A DNA stretch of 26,047 nucleotides from DASRJG01 sp964647625 (GTDB lineage Bacteria > Acidobacteriota > Polarisedimenticolia > Polarisedimenticolales > DASRJG01), in contig CAZYHZ010000062.1 of NCBI GenBank assembly GCA_964647625.1, forward strand, positions 1-26,047, in the 5' to 3' direction. This document shows, one piece after another, positions 22,361-26,047 of the stretch. Position 1 is the first letter of the stretch. Every line of letters begins with the position of its first letter. The notes under the pieces are model-generated. The model had not been told where the DNA came from. It did not search any database and saw only the letters and a program-made list of their open reading frames with translations. The translations under genes were made by a program, and so were the position numbers.

Positions 22361-22932
22361 TGGATGCTCCTCCGTCCGAGCTTCGAGAGGCCGGCGAGCG
22401 CGACCCGCGCCAGAGCCTTGCTCTTTTCGACGCGGCCCGCGAGATCCGCGGGGCCGCCGATGCTGACGCGCACGAAGCGGTCGCCGTCGAGGACGTAGAG
22501 CGCCCCCACCGGCCCGTTCCCCTCCCAGACCGCTTCCTTTCCCAGCCCTCGAATCTCCGGGCTCGGGCCTGCCTCGTGATCCCGCTCGCCGCGGTCGCCG
22601 ATCTCGCGGTCGCGGCCGAAGTGCGTTCGCCAATAGGCCTTTGGATGCGAGCGGGTCGCGGCCTCGGGCCCCGGGAGGGTGACCTCGAGGCTCACGGAAC
22701 GCGCCGCGTTCGCCAGTCCGTAGTAGCACTGCGCGATCGTCAGGCCCCCGGTGTCGTGCCGGGTGCTCTTGGTCGCGACGACCGGCGCACCCTGCGCGGA
22801 TTCGATGGCGGAGGACGGAATCACGTTACAGACGTCGAACGCGGTCGCACCGGCAACCGTGCCGAGCAGGGACGAGGCCCCGACCAGCAAGATCGCCCGC
22901 AGTCGACGGATTACACCGATATGTTCGGACAT
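22357..22932 (-). CDS. Exported DUF3558-like small protein
   Basis: 191 residues. Residues 1-31 are a signal segment (RLRAILLVGASSLLGTVAGATA). The mature part has 'CNVIPSSAIESAQGAPVVATK' and 'GGLTIAQCYYGLANAARSVSLEVTL', then 'IRGLGKEAVWEGNGPVGALYVLDGDRFVRVSIGG' and a C-terminal helix 'VEKSKALARVALAGLSKLG'. The order Cys-xx-ss-e---G--v---------qC-y-- resembles DUF3558-type lipoprotein domains, though no lipobox is seen. It overlaps the large BNR gene by 4 bases, so the two are probably translated together. A helper or ligand-binding role for the large protein is inferred from the coupling only. Confidence 0.75.
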   Translation of the reverse strand: MSEHIGVIRRLRAILLVGASSLLGTVAGATAFDVCNVIPSSAIESAQGAPVVATKSTRHDTGGLTIAQCYYGLANAARSVSLEVTLPGPEAATRSHPKAYWRTHFGRDREIGDRGERDHEAGPSPEIRGLGKEAVWEGNGPVGALYVLDGDRFVRVSIGGPADLAGRVEKSKALARVALAGLSKLGRRSIQ

Positions 22933-23119
22933 TGCTCACCCCCATGTCGCCGATCTCGTTCCAACGCATTGCCCCTTGGTGGTACGGCTTCGCGATAAGG
23001 TGACGCGAACGGCACACGGGGACCATGAGGACAACTCCTCAGCCCGCGCGGTGAATCTCACTCAGCCGAAGGAGGGTTTGGAGAGACTCGCGACCCGGCG
23101 GTCGCTGTCTTTCACCCCG

Positions 23120-25489
23120 TCACGGACAGGTCGTCGTCGTGCGCGGCGATCCGTTGGTCTGGTTGCCGAAGGTTCCGTTGCCGCACGAGTTCTCGCCTCG
23201 CGACAAGTACCAGAAGCCCGCGGCCGGCAGCGGGACGGCGCTGTCGGTCAGCGTCGCCCCGGGCAGGTTGTCGAAGCACGTCTCGTCGCTTCCCCCCGGC
23301 CCCACGGGAAATGACGCAAGGCTTCCTCGCACCACGTCGTACCGCGTCGCGCTGGCCACCGCTGACCAGCTGTACGTCGCCTTGTCCGCCGCAGCCGAGA
23401 CGCCTTGCGTTTCCGCCGGCGCCGGGACCGGCGTGCCGCCGCACACCCCGGCCATGCAGACATCTCCCGTCGTGCACGGGTTCCCGTCGCTGCAGCTCGT
23501 CGTGTCGACCTTGTTCGGGTTGGAGCAGATCCCTGTGGCCGGATTGCACACGCCCGCCAAGTGACACTGATCGATCGGCATGCAGGAGACTGGAAACCCG
23601 GAATGGCACGATCCCCCGCTGCAGGTGTCGCCCAAGGTACAGGCGTTCCCGTCGCTGCAGCCGCCTGTGTTGTTCGTGTGAACGCAGCTGCCGGTGTTGC
23701 AGCTGTCGTCGGTGCACGGGTTGCCGTCGTCGCAGTCGGAGGGCCCTGCGCAACCGGCCGTCACGTCGTCGAATCGTGTGTAAGTCGGATCGCCCGTCCA
23801 GCTGTCGTCGTGGCTGGTCAGCGTCAGCGTGTAGCTGTGGCCCGCAATCAACGGCGCGATCGCCTGCGTCCACGTCGCGGTGGTGGCACAGGTTTTCGGC
23901 AGGATCGTGCTCGAGGTGCTCGCCGTGTCGTCCGCCAACGTGGCAATGGCCCAATCGTAGGTGACGGTGTCCGGGCAGACGTTGTAGTACCAGAACGACA
24001 ACTGCGAGGCGCCTGGCCCTGCAACGAACGTCTGCGAGATCGAGCTGTCCCCGTTCGTCGGGGCGACGCCCCCGAGCTGGGCGCAGTAGCCGCCGCCGTG
24101 GCAACCCGCGCTCACGACCGTCTCGGACGCGCCGGTCGGCGCCCAGCCGTTGAAGTTGCCGACCTCGAAGTTTCCGTTGGCCAGCGGCCCTGCCGACCCG
24201 GCGACGACGACCAGAGTTCCTCCGGTCGCATGGTTGGACTGTGCCGCCGCCCCCGTGACGGTGAAGGGATACGATCCGGGGGGCGCGGACGCCAGCGCAT
24301 TGAGAGTCAAGAGCGAGTTGAAAGGCGAGTTCACCGGATTCGGATTGAAACTGCCCGTGACGCCGGGCGGAAGCCCGCTGATCCCCAATGCCACCGCTGA
24401 CGAGCCTCCGCTCACCGTCATCGTGTTGACGGAGTCGCTGCCGGATGAGCCCTGCGAGACCCAGACGGTCGGCTGGGCCAGCGAAATCGAGAAGTCGTTG
24501 ACGGGTGGCGATGCGACGCAGTCGTTCGCGAAGTTCGAAAACTCCTGCTGCACGACGTAGGCCTGTCCGTCTGCTCCGAGGATGCTCCCCTGCTGTGCGT
24601 TGCAGATGTCGCCGATCTCGCCGTTGCTCGCGTCGTACCAGGCCAGGGGAGCCCCGATCACCGTCCCGATGCCGACTTCGGGATCGGTGATCGTCTCGAC
24701 CACCTCATGCGACGAAACGGACGTGACGTTCCCAAACGTCGTGGCGGCATTTCCGCAGCCCGTCTCGCAGCCCGAACCGAGCTGCATGTCCGGGATGACG
24801 CCGTAGTAAAGCTCGGGTTGCGTACCGGCGGCGGCGATGGTGTTGTGATAGCCGCAGAATCCCCCGGCCTGACACGAGTACGTGCCTCCCTGCGTGATCG
24901 TCTTCCCGTGCGGGAAGTAGATCATGTAGATCGTGTTCGTGTTGCCCGCGGCGTCCTTCGTGGGCGCCGGCAGGTGGCCCGCTGCAAGCTGCGCGGCAAT
25001 CTCCGATTGGATCTGCGTGTCGTCGATGGTCGGGCCGGTGAACGATGGGGTGATCGTCACTTGCTGCACGAACGATCCCCTTCCGATCGTCTGGTTGGTC
25101 CCGCCCGGGACGGCCGTGTCGTACTCGACCAACCAGTCGACGTACGCGCTGTTGAGCACCTGTTGGTAGAACGTCGCGATCGAGGGGGTCGCCGTCGAGG
25201 TTACCTGGGTGATGTAGCTCCCTGTGCCCCAGAGAACCTGAACGACCTGTGCGTTCGAAACGACGCGGCCTCCGTAGTAGGTCAGATGGGCTCCGGGAGG
25301 TGCCGTCTCGGGGGCAGCGCCCGGCGGGAAACCGCGCGCGGGCCGAACAGGCCCGCCCACGAGGACGGGATTCGCGCTCGAAGACCACGCCGACAGGGAC
25401 GCCGACACGGCGAGCGCAGCGACCACAACGCGTGCCGCTCGAAGCAGCGCACATGACGATCCGCGAGGAGCCGCAGCGCCGTTATTCAT
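23120..25489 (-). CDS. Secreted exordium/Phi-1-like multidomain protein with Cys-rich repeats
   Basis: 789 residues from the ATG at 25489, preceded by AGGGGG. An in-frame ATG 30 bases upstream has no such site. Residues 1-40 are a signal segment. Residues about 70-330 resemble the exordium/phosphate-induced protein fold: 'LTYYGGRVVSNAQVVQVLWG', 'SHEVVETITDPE' (H261-E-V-V-E265) and 'LAWYDASNGEIGDICN'. The last two match the family's HELAE...AWYD...E.ADLC signature, probably a metal-binding site. An Ig-like segment (335-435) and a carbohydrate-binding-like beta-sandwich (about 445-585, 'NGNFEVGNFNGWAPTGA') follow. Then come Cys-rich repeats (about 590-690) and a C-terminal Fn3-like end. Function is unknown; secreted adhesion or substrate-binding is likely. 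Confidence 0.88.
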   Translation of the reverse strand: MNNGAAAPRGSSCALLRAARVVVAALAVSASLSAWSSSANPVLVGGPVRPARGFPPGAAPETAPPGAHLTYYGGRVVSNAQVVQVLWGTGSYITQVTSTATPSIATFYQQVLNSAYVDWLVEYDTAVPGGTNQTIGRGSFVQQVTITPSFTGPTIDDTQIQSEIAAQLAAGHLPAPTKDAAGNTNTIYMIYFPHGKTITQGGTYSCQAGGFCGYHNTIAAAGTQPELYYGVIPDMQLGSGCETGCGNAATTFGNVTSVSSHEVVETITDPEVGIGTVIGAPLAWYDASNGEIGDICNAQQGSILGADGQAYVVQQEFSNFANDCVASPPVNDFSISLAQPTVWVSQGSSGSDSVNTMTVSGGSSAVALGISGLPPGVTGSFNPNPVNSPFNSLLTLNALASAPPGSYPFTVTGAAAQSNHATGGTLVVVAGSAGPLANGNFEVGNFNGWAPTGASETVVSAGCHGGGYCAQLGGVAPTNGDSSISQTFVAGPGASQLSFWYYNVCPDTVTYDWAIATLADDTASTSSTILPKTCATTATWTQAIAPLIAGHSYTLTLTSHDDSWTGDPTYTRFDDVTAGCAGPSDCDDGNPCTDDSCNTGSCVHTNNTGGCSDGNACTLGDTCSGGSCHSGFPVSCMPIDQCHLAGVCNPATGICSNPNKVDTTSCSDGNPCTTGDVCMAGVCGGTPVPAPAETQGVSAAADKATYSWSAVASATRYDVVRGSLASFPVGPGGSDETCFDNLPGATLTDSAVPLPAAGFWYLSRGENSCGNGTFGNQTNGSPRTTTTCP
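23430..23755 (-). repeat. Cys-rich tandem repeats within the exordium-like protein
   Basis: Encodes 'DCDDGNPCTDDSCNTGSC' and then 'CSDGNACTLGDTCSGGSC', 'CHLAGVCNPATGIC' and 'CSDGNPCTTGDVC'. The first two units are close homologues of the units at 1-570 of the leftmost gene. GTTGTTCGTGTGAACGCAG at 23671-23689 nearly matches the string at 1-20. Shared origin or gene conversion between the two loci is likely. Confidence 0.75.
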
Positions 25490-25604
25490 TGTGTCCCCCT
25501 GGCTTGAACGCTGCGCCAAGCCACGCGATCAGAGAGTACGCGGGGAACTGCGGGCGTGCTCGGAAAATCGCGCGAGCTAGAAGCTTTGGCAGATTGGGAG
25601 CCGA
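25490..25604. other. Short intergenic region
   Basis: On the minus strand it lies between the helicase end and the exordium-like gene and must carry the latter's promoter. I see no clear -35/-10 pair or terminator. Confidence 0.35.
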
Positions 25605-26047
25605 TCAGCGCCCGTGCCGGTTTCGGGGGGCATGGCGATCGAGGATCGCCTCCAAGCGCGAACGGCCGTTCCCGCCTGCGCGGCCGCCTTTCGGCTTGGG
25701 ATGGCTCTTCGGCTTCGGCTTCGACGCGGCCGGCTTGGAGCCGCCGGCCCGCCGCTCGGCGCCGCGGCGGCGCTGGGCCCGCATCTCGGCCAGCCGCTCG
25801 TGGATCGGGATCTCGAGCTTCTCCTCGACCTTGCGCGAGTAATCGAATCCGGGCAGCGTCACGCGCGGCAAAGGCTTTCCGATCGCGCGCTCGATGCCGG
25901 CGAGGTCGCCTGACTCGTCCGGTGAGACGAACGTGAACGCGTCTCCCGTCGCCTCGGCGCGTGCCGTGCGGCCGACCCGGTGGATGTACGAATCGGGGTC
26001 GGCCGGAACGTCGAAGTTGATGACGTGCGAGAGATCCTCGACGTCGA
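25605..26047 (-). CDS. DEAD-box RNA helicase, C-terminal part (N-terminus beyond window)
   Basis: 146 residues are visible; the frame runs off the right edge. It begins inside the RecA-like domain 2: 'VEDLSHVINFDVPADPDSYIHRVGRTARAEATGDAFTFVSP'. This contains motif V (D-V-x-x-V-I-N-F/D) and motif VI (HRVGRTARA) of DEAD-box RNA helicases. The tail after 'IPIHERLAEMRAQRRRGAERRAGG' is a basic, low-complexity Lys/Arg/Pro/Gly extension (SKPKPKSHPKPKGGRAGG), typical of RhlE-type proteins for RNA contact. ATP-dependent RNA unwinding in the cytoplasm is the family role. RhlE subgroup assignment is a guess, since motifs I-III lie outside. Confidence 0.92.
   Translation of the reverse strand, partial: DVEDLSHVINFDVPADPDSYIHRVGRTARAEATGDAFTFVSPDESGDLAGIERAIGKPLPRVTLPGFDYSRKVEEKLEIPIHERLAEMRAQRRRGAERRAGGSKPAASKPKPKSHPKPKGGRAGGNGRSRLEAILDRHAPRNRHGR

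Noticed and set aside
20036..22498. Plus-strand 820-codon open frame
   Set aside because: Composition is R/A/V-rich with no recognisable domain, and it is the mirror of the BNR/Fn3 gene on the other strand.

Overview
The window is a high-GC bacterial chromosome segment with tightly packed genes, many GTG starts, signal peptides and an outer-membrane beta-barrel, so it comes from a Gram-negative-type organism. Large secreted proteins combine beta-propeller/BNR repeats, Fn3-like domains and Cys-rich 'CDDGN..CT.D.C' repeats. That style is common in uncultured Acidobacteriota (Polarisedimenticolia/Thermoanaerobaculia-like), Eisenbacteria-like and deltaproteobacterial or Myxococcota-like genomes. 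The exact phylum is inference; there is no marker RNA here and no tRNA or rRNA gene was seen.

Layout. (1) 1-1593 (-): a secreted propeller protein with a Cys-rich tail that runs off the left edge. (2) 1828-5103 (+): seven small co-directional genes: a membrane-anchored bacterial PH-domain protein, a small acidic protein, a secreted lipocalin-like protein, a GyrI-like effector-binding protein, a TlpA-type thioredoxin, a polytopic membrane protein and a CxxCH (haem c-type) protein. (3) 5125-6526 (-): an outer-membrane barrel and a Cys-rich exported protein. (4) 6605-7123 (+): an exported OB-fold-like protein.

(5) 7128-13575 (+): a complete assimilatory sulfate-reduction operon in the order precorrin-2 dehydrogenase, SUMT, APS reductase (cysH), sulfite reductase (cysI-type), cysD, cysN. 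The first two enzymes make siroheme for the fourth. CysDN makes APS, CysH reduces it to sulfite, and the sirohaem enzyme reduces sulfite to sulfide. Ahead of the operon lie a good sigma70-type promoter, an apparently leaderless 30-codon ORF encoding CCCACC, and an intrinsic terminator just before the first enzyme gene. Together these are the hallmarks of a cysteine-responsive transcription attenuator. CysN carries a truncated APS-kinase remnant, which fits a pathway that reduces APS directly.

(6) 13484-16548 (-), convergent with the cys operon: a YaiI/DUF188 protein, a TusA-like protein without the catalytic Cys, a PhnD/SsuA-like binding protein without a signal peptide, and an SfnB-like acyl-CoA dehydrogenase. 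This looks like a possible sulfur-related cassette. Upstream of it, 16815-16988 (-) encodes a 57-residue precursor of a probable 28-residue six-cysteine peptide (C-C-CC-C-C), missed by size cut-offs. (7) 17426-18361 (+): a stand-alone protein with the EIQSDW motif of phage/plasmid polyvalent proteins. (8) 18371-25489 (-): a 1329-residue BNR/sialidase-like Fn3 protein coupled to a 191-residue exported protein, then an exordium-like multidomain secreted protein. (9) 25605-end (-): the C-terminus of a DEAD-box RNA helicase cut by the right edge.
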